DNA of 64,000 nucleotides from Shinisaurus crocodilurus (taxonomy: Eukaryota > Chordata > Lepidosauria > Squamata > Shinisauridae). The position numbers were made by a program, and so were the translations under genes. Shown here in pieces: positions 36,968 to 48,614 of this stretch; the first letter of the stretch is position 1; each line of letters opens with the position of its first letter. The DNA lies in assembly GCA_021292165.1 (NCBI GenBank), contig CM037876.1, forward strand, positions 285,546,521-285,610,520, written 5' to 3'. The notes beneath the pieces are model-generated. The model saw only the letters and a program-made list of their open reading frames with translations, made no database searches and was not told the DNA's origin.

Positions 36968-37852
36968 CTTCTGACCAGATGGAGGATGCTCAGTCTGTTC
37001 TGGATGGGGTTGAAATCACCTTGAAGGAGCAGGTTCATAGCTTGAGGGTCCTCCTGGAGCCATCTCTGTCACTTGAGTCTCAGGTGGCCTTCGTGGCACG
37101 GAGTGCCTTCTACCAGCTTTGGCTGGTGGCTCAGCTATGTCCCTGTCTGGGCAGGGATAACCTGGTTTCAGTAATCTATGTGCTGGTACCCTCCAAGTTA
37201 GATTACTGCAATGCACTCTGTGTGGAGCTGTCCTTGAAGACTGTTCAGAAGCTGCAGCTTGTGCAAAATGTGGCAGCCACACTAATAACTGGGACCAGAA
37301 GATCTGAGCAATTCTGGCCCACTTGCACTGGCTGCCTGTATGGCTCCGAGCCCAATTCAAGGTGCTCGTTTTAACCTGTAAAGCCTTACATGGCTTGGGG
37401 CTGCTCTACCTGACAGACCTCCTCTCCTGACCTGAATCTACCTCCCTGGACACTACAATCAACATGTGAGGCCTTCTTCCAAGTGCCACTGCTGAGGGAG
37501 GCTTGGAGGGTGGCAATAGGGGAGAGGGCCTTCTCACTGGTGCCCCCCCCCCCCCAATTATGGAATGATCTCCCCACTAAGGCCTACCTGGCACCAACTT
37601 TGCCATCTTTTCGGTGCCCAGTTAAGACCACCCTCCCAGGCATTTAATGGCATATGATGGGGCATTTATGTCAGCTGTCTTTTTAACATGTCTAGTATTT
37701 TTTATTGAAATTGTTTTTAGCTGTTTAAATTGTTTTAAATTTTGTATATTTAAATTTTATGTGGTTCTTTATTTGTGGTTTGTAATTTTATGAATCGTTG
37801 TGAACTGCCTAGAGAGCTTCAGCTTTTGGGTGGTATAGAAATGAAAATAATA
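36968..37852 (+). mobile_element. Old L2, right part (continues 26775-26884)
   Basis: It starts where the left part stopped: gttctggatggggttgaaat corresponds to the L2 sequence encoding LVLNGVHLPLKDQVRSLGV. Further remnants read YCNALCVELSLKTVQKLQLV and QNVAATLI, then the 3' UTR and a tail (ggtggtatagaaatgaaaataata). Many substitutions show it is older than the copy at 27.6-31.3 kb. Confidence 0.88.
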
Positions 37853-37897
37853 ACGCTATACACTCCTTTATGCCAGTCTCTCACTATGGTTTGTGTA

Positions 37898-38030
37898 GGC
37901 CAGCCTTCCCTATCCAGATGTTCCCCAGATGTTTTGGACTACATCTCTCAGCATTCCTAACCAGTAGCCATACTGGATGGAGCTGATGGGAGTCCAAAAC
38001 ACCTGGATGGCACCAGGTTGGGGAAGGCTA
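37898..38030. mobile_element. hAT-type foldback MITE
   Basis: ccagccttccctatccagat and ccccagatgttttggactac mirror gggagtccaaaacacctgga and ccaggttggggaaggct. The octamers gtgtaggc and gtgtacat flank it imperfectly. Confidence 0.65.
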
Positions 38031-38065
38031 GTGTACATAGACCTAGACATAAATTCTAGATTTTG

Positions 38066-38198
38066 GGCCAGTCACTGACTCTCAGCCTATCCTACCTCAC
38101 AGGGTTGTGAGGATAAAATGGAGAGAAGGAGGAGGATTATGTAAGCCGCCTTGGGTTCCTTGCAGGAAAAAAGGCAGGGTATAAAAATAATAAATAAG
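38066..38198 (+). mobile_element. CORE-SINE 3' half
   Basis: ttgggccagtcactgactct, cacagggttgtgaggataaa and gtaagccgccttgggttcct are followed by gggtataaaaataataaata. The head is missing. Confidence 0.8.
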
Positions 38199-38354
38199 TC
38201 CTGCTGCCATTTTCAGTTCCATTGAATTCAGTGGGGCCTACTTCTGAGTAGATCTGCATAGAATTGGGTTGTGCAAGGCAGAAAGCATGCTTATGCTGCA
38301 GATTTCATGGTTTTGATGGCAATTACACTGAGGTCTGACTGAGTGAGACTAAGG

Positions 38355-38785
38355 GAGCAATCGTATGGACCCTAGACAGCGTCTGAGGGGCCATAGGATA
38401 CTTCAGATTCCCAGATCCGAGGTCAGGGACTGTGCTCTGACCTTGGGGGGGGGTCTGTGATCTGCCTGCCCCCCTTGCAGCCAGAGCAGAAAGAACCATG
38501 CCTCCCCGAGGTCAAGAACATGACCTCGGAGAGGGGGGGGGAAGGGGTGTTTTGGTGGGAGGGGAGGAGACTGGAGAGGCCAGGATATGAGCTATCCTGG
38601 GGCCTCTTCAGCTTCCTTCCCACCCCTTGTGAAATGCTTTCACTAGAAGGGCAAAAAAGCCTGTCTAGCAAAAATGCAGGATGGGGAGGCAGAGATTGCC
38701 TCCACCTCTCATCCTGCCCTGCATCGGGTGATTGTAAACCACCTAATTCAGGGGCTTATGATCATCGAGGGTACAACCCATAAGA
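38355..38785. repeat. Dispersed ~0.43 kb repeat, copy 2 (inverted relative to 4855-5272)
   Basis: Landmarks are gtctgaggggccataggata, attcccagatccgaggtcag, gaggccaggatatgagctat and aggggcttatgatcatcga, each complementary to copy 1. It has two G runs near 38445 and 38535. It is non-coding; class unknown. Confidence 0.5.
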
Positions 38786-39831
38786 TTGTACCTTAATGAC
38801 TAACTTATTTTTAGATGGAGAACGTTTACTCAAAGTAGGAAAAAATACATTTTAAAAAGAGGATTGATTTTTAAAACTGTATAAATTTCATCGCTTTATG
38901 TGCTTAAGAACTTTATGGCTTCGGCTAGCTTAAATATGTCTACGGTATACATAATTTTGTAGTATAGAACATTTCACTATATGCTCTGTTCATGGTATGC
39001 ATGCAGGTGGAGAACCCCATGTTTCTCCATCTGCATAAATGAACTGGAATATCTTGGGTATTGTATTGTATGATATATCATCATGGCTAGTTTTCAGAAA
39101 TGAATGTTATGTTATCAGTCTTTTAGATGGCCAGTAAAGGCCATTCTGATCCAGCAAGCATTTGGAGGAGATGTGCATTTTTTTTATTCCAGAATTATTC
39201 CAGCAGCTTCATTTAAAAAATCTGCTGGCATCATGGATTTGTACTTGTTCTTGATGTTATTTCTATTTTAGTTGATTTTATTGTATTGTGCTGATTGGAT
39301 TTTACCGAATTGTATTTGTTGTTGGTCATCCAGAGGCTGTTTAAAGGCAGAATATAAATGGAAAAACTATAGATTTTTCCTATGTTTGTATCCCACCCAT
39401 CTTCCAAGGAGCTCACAGCAGTATTTTAGCCTTAGAACAAGATGTTCATGTACATTCTCTATTGACTCTCAACTCCCCCCCTTCAATTGAATACAGTGAT
39501 GCTATTCTGGGGCAAGCTTTTAAGAGGTTTGCAGGCCCAGCTGGAATGAAATTGTTCCTCTTCAGTGAAAGTCATCTTTGTAGTAGGGTGGGACTGTGTT
39601 GCTAAATAATGTTGTTATAAAACAGTTGGATACTTTCTTAGCCATTTTTCTTGCCTAATGTCTGCCACCTAAATTAGTCCTAAACCGAAACAATTCTATG
39701 CAATACTCATCTGGATAAGTGGCATGATGACTATCAAGTGGCAATTTTTCACTATCCTTGGGTAGTCCAATTGCTACTTTGAATGCACATTGTTCAAATA
39801 AGCATAGCTTATTTGCTTCTAGGATGATTTC
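38786..39831. other. Intergenic stretch, mostly unassigned
   Basis: No gene is recognised. 39225-39362 (gttgattttattgtattgtg...ggcagaatataaatgg) resembles a degraded L2 3' UTR and tail on the plus strand, at low confidence. Confidence 0.35.
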
Positions 39832-39965
39832 ATAGAATCATAGAAAAGTAAAGGGGCCTACAAGGCCATCGAGTCCAACCCCCTGCTCAATGCAGGAATC
39901 CAGGTCAAAGCATCCCTGACAGATGGCTGTTCAGCTGCATCTTGAATGCCTCCACCACCTCCCTG
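39832..39965 (-). mobile_element. CR1 3'-end fragment with small internal deletion
   Basis: It is the complement of the CR1 tail: catagaatcatagaaaagta, then ggggcctacaaggccatcga and gctgcatcttgaatgcctcc. Compared with 511-668 a stretch around the gagttgga motif is missing. Confidence 0.85.
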
Positions 39966-40214
39966 ATAACTTGGCCGGTGCTCTAATGCTAATTCTGACC
40001 TTATGAAAATAAAATGGGTATCAGTAGACCAGAAGTGGGGAACCTCTTTTCTCTTTGGAGCTGCATTCCCTTGGGAGTAATCTGTCTGCAGCTGCATGCT
40101 GACAGTGAGCCGGGCCAAAGTTAGTAGTAGGTAAGGCCAGAGCCAAAAATGATCAGGGTCACCCCCTTTTCTCTCCCCTTCCCCTTATCTTCCTCACCCA
40201 GTAGGTTGCCCCAT

Positions 40215-41583
40215 GAGGCAGAGGCGGAATTACTTATGAAAATTGGATGCCCCAATAAATTTGTGAATATCTTGCGACTTCTCCATGACAACATGACAGC
40301 AACGGTTTTGGACCACAACGGCTCTCATGGTGCTCCATTTAAAGTGGGATCAGGTGTTAAACAGGGATGTGTTATCGCCCCAACATTATTTGCCATTTTC
40401 ATCGCCATGGTTTTACATCTTGTCAAGGGGAAACTTCCCACCGGTGTGGGAATTATATATCGAACAGATGGAAAGCTTTTTAATCTCAGCAGGCTGAAAG
40501 CAAAAAGTAAGGTAATTACAACCTCCGTTGTGGAACTTCAGTATGCTGATGATAATGTGGTCTCCGCACATTCAGAGGATGATCTCCAAACTATCCTAAA
40601 TGCCTTTGCAGAAGCATACGAAAAACTTGGTCTCTCACTTAACATCAAAAAAACCAAAGTGCTTCATCAGCAAGTGCAAGCCAATCCTTTGGTGATGCCA
40701 TCTATCCAGCTTGGCGGGACAATACTGGAAAATGTCGATCATTTTCTCTATCTTGGCAGCTATCTTTCTGTTACAGCTAACATCGACAGTGAAATCCAGC
40801 ATCGTCTGAGCTCCGCAAGTGCCGCATTTTCTCAAATGAAACATAGAGTGTTCGAGGATCGGGATATTTGTAAGAAGACCAAAACACTGGTTTATGAAGC
40901 CATTGTATTACCAACTTTATTGTATGCCTGCGAAACATGGACTATCTATAAACGTCACTTCCACCTCCTTGAAAGGTTTCATCAACGTTGCCTCCGGAAA
41001 ATCCTGCAAATTACTTGGGAAGATAGGCGAACAAATGTCAGTGTACTGGAAGAAGCAAAGACTACTAGCATTGAAAAAATGATCCTTCAACGCCAACTTC
41101 AGTGGACCGGTCATGTTGTTCGAATGCCTGACTGCCGTCTCCCAAAGCAGTTACTTTACTCCCAACTCAAGGATGGAAAGCGGAATATCGGTGGTCAATA
41201 TAAGAGGTTTAAAGATGTTCATAAGGCTAATCTAAAAAAATGCAATATAAACATCGAAAACTGGGAAGCTCTGGCCCATGAACGATCTAAATGGAGGTTG
41301 GCCTTTCACAAAGGTTCCATGGACTTTGAAGAAGCCCGAGTGCAAGGTGAAAGGGAGAAACGTGCTAAGCGAAAAGCACGTCAAATGAATCCTTTACAGG
41401 ACCATCTTCTATCTGGTAACCTGTGTCCTCACTGTGGGAAGCTGTGTGGATCTAGAATTGGCCTCCACAGTCACTTACGGACCCATCGCTAGAGTCTACA
41501 CAATCTTCTTTAGAATTTCCTCATTTTATCCCGGAAGACAATCTTACTCGGTCACGAGTGATCGCCTGATGATGATGATGATG
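40215..41583 (+). mobile_element. RTE-type LINE, 5'-truncated
   Basis: The copy starts inside the RT coding region (first matching codons at about 40225) and keeps the rest of the ORF, a short 3' UTR (cttactcggtcacgagtgat) and a TGA/GAT triplet tail at 41568-41583. A second 3' end is at 20482-20685 on the minus strand. RTE elements often end in such short tandem repeats. The assignment to the RTE group is from protein style and tail. Confidence 0.85.
40225..41492 (+). pseudogene. RTE ORF: partial reverse transcriptase with C-terminal C2H2 finger
   Basis: The open frame runs unbroken to TAG at 41490-41492. It begins mid-RT (EAELLMKIGCPNKFVNILRL). Motif B-like SGVKQGCVIAPTLFAIFIAM comes first, then the active-site YADD in LQYADDNVVSAH, KLGLSLNIKKTKVLH and YLGSYLSVTANIDSEIQHRL. 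The connection region follows: LLYACETWTIYKRHFHLLER, then LQWTGHVVRMPDCRLPKQLL. The C-terminus has CPHCGKLCGSRIGLHSHLRT, a classic C2H2 finger (C-x2-C-x12-H-x4-H). The endonuclease and first RT motifs are missing, so no active enzyme is made. The listed longer frame from 40149 probably includes non-element sequence. Confidence 0.88.
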
Positions 41584-41732
41584 ACTTTTGCCCTAGGTCT
41601 AAACGCAAGCAGAGGGCTTTTGAAATTGGGCCCAGGGATGCATGTGGCCCTAGGGGAGACAATCCACATACTTGGGAGTTAAATTTTCTCAAAGCACTCA
41701 TACCTGTCCCTTAATCTTCTTTGTTCCCAGCT

Positions 41733-41972
41733 GCCAGTGTGGTGTAGTGGTGAGAGTGTTGGACTGGGACCCGGGGGATCAGGGTTCTAGTCCCCGCTCG
41801 GCCATGAAACTCACTGGGTGACTTTGGACCAGTCATTGACTCTCAGCCTAACCTACCTCACAGAGTTGTTGTGAGGATAAAATGGAGAGGTGGAAGAGGA
41901 TTATGTAAGCCGCCTTGGCTTCCTTGCAGGAAGAAAGGCGGGGTATAAATATAATAAATAAATAAATAAACA
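41733..41972 (+). mobile_element. CORE/MIR-type SINE, full length
   Basis: The tRNA-like head is gtggtgtagtggtgagagtg and ttggactgggacccg, with B-box-like gggttctagtccccgc. The CORE-like body is ctcactgggtgactttggac and cacagagttgttgtgaggat. The L2-like tail is taagccgccttggcttcctt and ggcggggtataaat with an aataaataaataaa run. Confidence 0.9.
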
Positions 41973-42982
41973 AAAAGATGTGAATGGAAATAAGCAGAAC
42001 TATCACAACAAAATCCCACACTAAAGGCTTTTTTGTGCTACTGCATTCATGATTTGTTTCCATGTCACAAATGTGTGTGGATAAGAACCTCTCATTGTTT
42101 GGTGCCATTGTTTCTTTAAGCTGCTGCAAGCTTCTCCAGTGCCTGTAAAGGTTAACATTCACAATTTGAAATGCAATTCAGAATGATGGCTTTGTTTCAT
42201 TCTAACAAATTATTTAATGTTTACAAACGTTTTAAAGCTGGCTCAGCCCTTGCCAAAATCTGTTGCTTAGGCATATCTTCAGGAGAAAGTTTTTTATGCA
42301 AGTAGGCATGTATTTCTCTGTGTAAAGAAAACATTCTATACACTGGGCCCAAAGGCCAAGAAAATGCAAGAGATGGCAGTAGATGTGTTCCATTTTTAAG
42401 TAGAGCACAGATTTACTAAAACCCCAGTTGGTGGGCATCACCCACTTCCAACCAACAGCCCCTGTGCTTCATAGCCACTTCCAGTAACACATTATCACAT
42501 CTGGGATAACGTCCCTAGTTGCTTAGCTGAATATTGTCAATGGTAAATGACAGTGTTGCTCTTCACAAGCAGTAGATAAATATTTAAGTTCAATTTTGAG
42601 ACAATTTCACAGCTACCTTAAAATATCAGTAGAAAAGTTTTTATCTTGGAGTCATTTTATGAATTACAGCCACTCTATATGGTGATCAGTTATCCCTAGT
42701 ATATGTATACTTTATTGATCGTCTATATTTATATACTGCCTTTCTGCCACTGTTGTTGCTTGAAGTTGTTGGACATCTTTTGTATACTTACTACTACAAA
42801 ATGCCTAATACAGATTTTAGTAAATTCAAAAGTCTACTCACAAAATATCAAGTTGAAATCCACTTAATGTAAATAGATACGGTAGAGGACCCATACCAGC
42901 TTAATCTTGGCCATTATTTTTTTAAAAAAAGGTTTACTTCTCAGATAGAAACTATGACCCACAGTGGAGAATCTATAATATA
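41973..42982. other. Intergenic stretch, unassigned
   Basis: Low-complexity AT-rich sequence without a recognisable gene or clear repeat boundary. Confidence 0.4.
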
Positions 42983-43229
42983 CAGTCATGCCTTGGATTG
43001 AGAGCATAATTCGTTCCGGAAACGTGCTTGTAATCCAAAACACTCTTATATCAAAACGAAATCCCCCCAAAAAAAATTTGTACAGAGATTTTTAATTTAA
43101 GCCATACTACAGTACTTGTATTGCAAGATGTCGCTTGTATATCAAGTAAAAAAAAATTAAATATTTAAAAAATTGCTTGTCTTGCAAAACGCTCTCAAAC
43201 CAAGTTACTTGCAATCCAAGGTATTACTG
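42983..43229. mobile_element. Tigger-like (Tc/mariner) MITE
   Basis: The ends are cagtcatgccttggattg and, inverted, caatccaaggtattactg, flanked by TA on both sides. Inside, ttcgttccggaaacgtgctt and the mirror tgcttgtcttgcaaaacgct are consistent with a degraded foldback. It is 247 bp. The CAGTNATNCCTTGG end type is typical of Tigger-group elements. Confidence 0.75.
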
Positions 43230-43547
43230 TAGTAGCTGAAGAGCTTTTATCTATTTTTCACAATGTGAAAGTTTTCATAAAACCAACCATCCATGCAGAG
43301 CCTGCCAATCTCCCTTTCCAGTCTAGAATTGCATAACTCCCATGATGTTGCAACTAGCAATTAAATGCATGGTAAAATAACATGGAAAATACGTTTTTAT
43401 ATAATTCATCTCTCTCTAAAATGATTATTAAGCATCTGGAAACGAGAGAGAGAGTGCCATGTGACTGGGCAACAATGCATATTACTAATCTGGTTTTGCA
43501 AACTACATATTATGAAGTGTTAATAAAGAGAAATGGGGGGGGGTGTG

Positions 43548-43650
43548 TTGCCTGATCCTATGCATGTTTGCTTGGAAGTATTCCCACGGAGTTGGAGTTC
43601 AGTAGAGCTTACTCTCAAGTAAAGTCTTCATAGGATTGCAGCCTTACATT
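43548..43650. mobile_element. Short foldback MITE
   Basis: cctgatcctatgcatgtttg and cttcataggattgcagcc are inverted partners. The middle has cttggaagtattcccac and cttactctcaagtaaag. It is about 100 bp. Confidence 0.5.
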
Positions 43651-45034
43651 TCTGATATTCAGATACCTTTGTACAAGTAAGTGGCTGATCAACTATTCTG
43701 ATTGCCAAGTTACTTGGTTCTCTCTTTTTACCCTTTGATATCAGCAGCTGTGTTTTGCAGCATGCTTGTTGGGTCAAATAAGTTAACATTGCATAAAAAC
43801 TGCAGCAATCTGTTTTCCTAACACACCAGATAATCCTGCTGTATTAGCCAGACAGTCTTCCAGACTCCACTTCTCTCTATCCCTACAGGACCAAATCCTT
43901 CTGTCACATTATTACTCTAGTGGTAAACTTCAACAGTCCTGAGTGAGAGAATTCTGACCATTCTATATAGATCTACAGCTCTCATTGTTTTACATAATTT
44001 CATTTATTATGCTTCGGGGGGGGGGTTCCCTCTCCATAATCCCTGCGATTTGACTAATGCACAATATTGCAAATACATTGCTCCCCAGGCCAACAGCCTT
44101 TAAATCACTTGTGGATCTCTAAACCTCTTATTCTGATTAAAAGTGTTAAGGTTATTATTATTTTATGTAACTGGAGCTAAATTTAATTTATGTTGCCATC
44201 CAAGGAATACTTTTAATATCACAGAACATGTTCCTGATTATGCTTTCATTGGAGTCAATGGCAGAATCCTCAGCTTCAGCTTGATTGGGATGTATCTATG
44301 ATCCCAGAGTTGTCTGTCTTGAGTTGCAGATTGTAATTCTGGAAAGCTCAGGAAGGTGATGTATTATTTTAAAAGTTTTTAAAAGATGTCTATAAAGCAT
44401 GGGAATCACTTGGCAAATAGCTTTTGAGTTTTTCTTAATTGCCTCCATGCTGTTAATGGTTTTCCATTTGCTTTTTGAACAAAGCAGGTGGGACCTGTAC
44501 CAAAATGTTGCAGCATGGAGTTTCCCTGCCAGTCTCCCTCTCCTCCAGTTTTCAGTCCCCCATCCCCCCACCAACAGGTAGTCAGCATTCTGTGGCCAAT
44601 GATCATGCTTTGTTGGGCTGTTGTCTATGGCGATGGGGTTGCCACCCCTTGGTTTGTTGGCCCTAAAGGTTTTTTTGTAACCTTTTGTAACTGAAAATGT
44701 TGGGGTTCCCCCAAGTTTGCTAATACCTACCTCTTGTTTCTCATTAACCCTGTTTTAACTACAATCCTGTCAGCACTCACTAGTGGAGTTCACTATTAGT
44801 ATGATATTTAGTTCAAAGACGTAGAAGGTCCTAGGCTGAGCCATATCTTGGGTCTTCATTCTCTTCTAATATATTTCACAAGTTTCCTCCTTTGCTTGCG
44901 TTTTCAGTCACTATATCCTACACTATAATAGAGTTTATCAGATTATTTTAATGGTTATAATTCGAGATGTCTCAAGGTCAGAATAGGACCAGTTAACTGG
45001 ACTGAGTGATCTCAGCAGAGTTCCTGTGGGTACT
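43651..45034. other. Intergenic stretch, unassigned
   Basis: No gene or defined repeat is recognised. Short minus and plus frames near 44296-44694 are random. Confidence 0.4.
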
Positions 45035-45072
45035 CTCACTCACTCACTCACTCACTCACTCACTCACTCACA

Positions 45073-45105
<33 letters not shown>
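45035..45105. repeat. (CTCA)n and (CA)n microsatellite
   Basis: About eight CTCA units pass directly into about sixteen CA units. A compound dinucleotide/tetranucleotide repeat. Confidence 0.95.
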
Positions 45106-46302
45106 CCTTTGGGGCCTGGGAAAACTGTACTAGCCAGCCTGTGATTGGCTAACAGAGATCACATGAGAGTTGGTAGGGGCTTAAGCATATAACCAGGGGG
45201 GGTTGCAGCTGCCCCTTCATCTTCGATTGCTTTTGCTTTGCCGTCTGGGCCTTGTCCTATTGGAAGACCCATGTCTAGATACGTATAGGTTTAGGTAGCT
45301 TTATTATTTTCTTTTCTTGAAGTATTGTTCCCAAATGTACTCTGGTTCTTGTGTGGCTTTTACTTCGCTTTCCCAGTAAATTTACTACCTCTTATAGTTG
45401 GTTGACTGTACTTCATTCTAAATTGCCTCAGTACTAAATCCAGAGTCTTCCTCTTAGGCCTAAGCCTTAGAAATAGATGGTGCTAGTTTGGCCCCCTATT
45501 TCCTAAGCCTTGGTGTGTCCTGTAAGATCTGGGAGCCCCCTGGCTCAGACTGAGGTGGATGTAAGGGGTGATAGCAGCCTACCTTGCTGGGCTGGTGTTC
45601 AGCCTAAGCAACCCTTTGTCCCTGCCTACACTGCTGGGAGCTAGGGCAACCCTGTTCCTCCCTTCACAGTTGTGCATAATGAATAAGATATTGCACTTCA
45701 TATGCTCGGCTAATTCAGAATACAACTGAGATATTTCCCCCTTGTACTTCTGTTTATATCCATAAAGCTGAGACCACATCAAGACAAACCAGATTTAGTT
45801 GAAATTAACACACACAAAATCACATCCTATACTTGACATTTAATACTTCTCCGGCACTCAAACATGCTGTTTAGAAAAATAATCTCATTATGCTTGCTGC
45901 CAAAAGTCTTAATTTTAAAAAATGAAAAATAAAACTTGATTTGTGATTTAATATTGTGGCTATCACTTCTAGGTCCTGATCCAAAATTCAGATGACTATT
46001 CTGAAACTCACTCTGCTGATAATAAAGCCTTTTACAAGTCACACATGAATTAATATTTTAATCTTTTTTGTGCCAAACCATCCATATTTCTGCAATATTC
46101 CGTTTTACACATTCTTGTAAGCAAAATACATTTGTGTGACGGTGAACTATCTGTATTCTCAGAATCCATTCAACATTTATCACCAAGCTATCTTCCTTGT
46201 GTCCAAAACATACGTGTGAAGGAAACCCAGACTGGTTTATATGTCTTTTAAACCACGAAACCCTTGAGGCATGCGACAACAAATGAAATATGTATAGCCA
46301 TT
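45106..46302. other. Intergenic stretch, unassigned
   Basis: No coding frame with a recognisable product and no clear transposon boundary. Confidence 0.4.
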
Positions 46303-46310
46303 ATTTAGAA

Positions 46311-46420
46311 CAGCCTCCCCCAAGTTGGAGCCCTCTGGATGTGTTGAACTACAACTCCTAGCATCCCCCAGCCAGTGCCATGTCCAACACATCTGGAGGG
46401 CCCCAGGTTGGGGAAGGCTG
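46311..46420. mobile_element. hAT-type foldback MITE with 8 bp target duplication
   Basis: The ends are cagcctcccccaagttggag and, inverted, ccaggttggggaaggctg. atttagaa occurs at 46303-46310 and 46421-46428, a perfect 8 bp duplication diagnostic of hAT transposition. It is 110 bp. Confidence 0.9.
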
Positions 46421-46454
46421 ATTTAGAACAAGGAATGAATACAACTGGAACATC

Positions 46455-46595
46455 TGAGCGTGGAAAGCTAAGCAGGGTCAAGCCTGGTTATTACTTGGAT
46501 GGGAGACCTCTCTAGTTTCCTGCATTGATCAGGGGGTTGGACTCAATAGCCTTGTAGGCTCCTTCCAACTCTGATCTATGAAATCTATGAAACTG
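46455..46595 (+). mobile_element. 5S-headed, CR1-tailed SINE
   Basis: The 5S-derived head (gcgtggaaagctaagcaggg, caagcctggttattacttgg, atgggagacc) is fused to a CR1 3' end (tttcctgcattgatcagggg, ggttggactcaatagccttg) and gatctatgaaatctatgaaa. It is nearly colinear with 33775-33933. Confidence 0.88.
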
Positions 46596-46659
46596 TACAA
46601 AATGGAACTGTGTAATATAATTCCTCCAGTTCACACACATGCCCACTTTTCACAGCTAC

Positions 46660-47222
46660 TTGGGTACTACGTGGTAAGGGCCATGTCTCCAAACAAAGAG
46701 AAGGTTACAACAGCTGAGATTGTTTAGCTTCAAAAAAAGGCAAGTAAGGGGAGACATATAGATGTGTACAGAATTATGCATGGTGTGGAGAAAGTGGATA
46801 GGGAGACATTTTTCTCCTTCCCTACTAGAACCCAGGGTCATCCCATGAAGCTGACTGGTGGGAGATTCAGGACAGATAAAAGGAAGTACTTCTTCACACA
46901 GCACATAGTTAAACTATGGAATTCACTTCCACAAGATGTCGTGACCGCCACCAATCTGGATGGCTTTAAAAGGGGATTGGACAAATTCACAGAGGAGAAG
47001 GCTATCAGTGGCCACTAGTCCTTATTGGCTATATGCTACCTCCAGTATCAGAGGCAGTATGCCTATGTACACCAGTTGCTGGAGAACTTAGTTGGGAGGG
47101 TGCTGTTGCACTCATGCCCTGCTTGTGGCTTTCCATTGGGGCAGCTGGTTGGCCACTGTGTGAACAGAATACTGGACTAGATGTACCTTGGTCTGATCCA
47201 GTAAGGCTCTTATGTTCTTATG
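46660..47222 (+). mobile_element. Degenerate CR1 3' region
   Basis: An ORF2 C-terminal remnant is readable (GGRFRTDKRKYFFTQHIVKL, WNSLPQDVVTATNLDGFKRG). The tail is ggtctgatccagtaaggctc and ttatgttcttatgag. It aligns with 9127-9724. Confidence 0.8.
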
Positions 47223-47317
47223 AGAACCATAAAGAGTCAGGACATAGCTTGTGGCAAAAACTAAATTTACAGCATTGTCTATGAATGTAGTTAAGGCTAG
47301 GAGCCATTCTTCTCACA

Positions 47318-47612
47318 GGGCTGGCTCCCCCATTAGGTAAAGTGAGGCAGTCACCCCAGGCAGCAGCTGCTTGAGGGTGGGGAGCAGTGGCGAGGTGTGA
47401 GAGGACTAGAGCCGAGTGTACTATGCAGCCTGTCCTGTATTTTTGAAGCTAGGCTGCTGCTCTCAGGTGTGGTGGAGGATGCTTTCACCAATGTTGCAGT
47501 AAGATTCAACTGCCAGTCCAGTCAGCTTCTATACATGGAATGGGGGGTCAGGGTGCCATCTTGTCCTTCACCTCAGGTAGTGAAATGTCTTGGGCCAGCC
47601 CTGGTTTTTCTC
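47318..47612. repeat. Repeat with 'cagggctggc' inverted ends
   Basis: cagggctggctcccccatta and, inverted, gtcttgggccagccctg bound a segment that also pairs loosely internally (gaggcagtcaccccaggca with gtccttcacctcaggta). Probably a non-autonomous DNA element. Confidence 0.45.
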
Positions 47613-48064
47613 TCCCCATAGCTTGAACCTTCTTTCTTGTTGTAGTGCCAGTAGTATGGCCGGGACTCAGAGAAGCAAAGCACTTCTATGTTTGTGTGGC
47701 TTGGGTGGGCCGTTGGTTTCCCATTCCAGCGCTAGCACCTCATGTCTTATAGGGTGCTCCTCAGAGGCATTCAACTACAGTTTTCACCAGTGAAAGTTTT
47801 CTCCTAGAATTTTTTTTAACCACACTGTGCTCATTAATGGCCTTAGATTGTAGTCTGCTTGGAAAGCTGTGCTTCTGACACCTAATCTTAAAAGGGTAAT
47901 TAAGTTTTCTTTCTTTTCAGACTCTCACTTTACTTACACACACACACACTCCCTGAGAGAACCTGAGTCGCCAACTTACATTTTAATTCAAACAGTATTA
48001 TTTTCCTCAGCAAACTGTTGATAACTTGGAGTGGGGAGGGGAGGGAGAGAGAGAGAAAAGTGTT

Positions 48065-48310
48065 CCTTATTTATTTATTTATTTATTTATTATATTTATA
48101 CTCCGCCTTTTTTCCTGCAAGGAACCCAAGGCGGCTTACATAATCCTCCTCCACCACTCCATTTTATCCTCACAACAACCCTGTGAGGTAGGTTAGGCTG
48201 AGAGTCAGTGACTGGCCCAAAGTCACCCAGTGAGTTTCATGGCCGAGCGGGGACTAGAACCCGGATCTCCCGAGTCCCAGTCTCAGTGCTACACCGCACT
48301 GGCTCAGCTA
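48065..48310 (-). mobile_element. CORE/MIR-type SINE
   Basis: The complement of the tail (tatttatttatttattatat, actccgccttttttcctgca), body (aacaaccctgtgaggtaggt; tgactggcccaaagtcaccc) and tRNA-like head (cggggactagaacccggatc) are present. It is nearly whole; part of the head is shorter than in 2391-2622. Confidence 0.88.
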
Positions 48311-48614
48311 ATGTGAGCCACAATTCTATTCTAAGTCTACCAGAGATTAAAGAAACAAAGGAGACTGTGAAATTAAAAATAAACCAGGGTTGTTATCCTA
48401 AGCATAGCACACTCACTTTCAAATAATGGCCAAAGCACCATGCCCCACCCCCCTGAGTTTCATAGTGACCGTGGCATGCAGGGACGGGAAGGAGAAGTTA
48501 ATCCTTTCCACACATACATACATACACCCCACATACATACACTGACAAAAATCATGTCCCAGTGATGGCTGTTAGCTCTGAAAAACAAGTCCCCATGCTT
48601 TTCAGGGCTTATTG

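Noticed and set aside
45037..45104. Possible CRISPR-like or satellite array
   Set aside because: It is a simple CTCA/CA microsatellite with no spacers.
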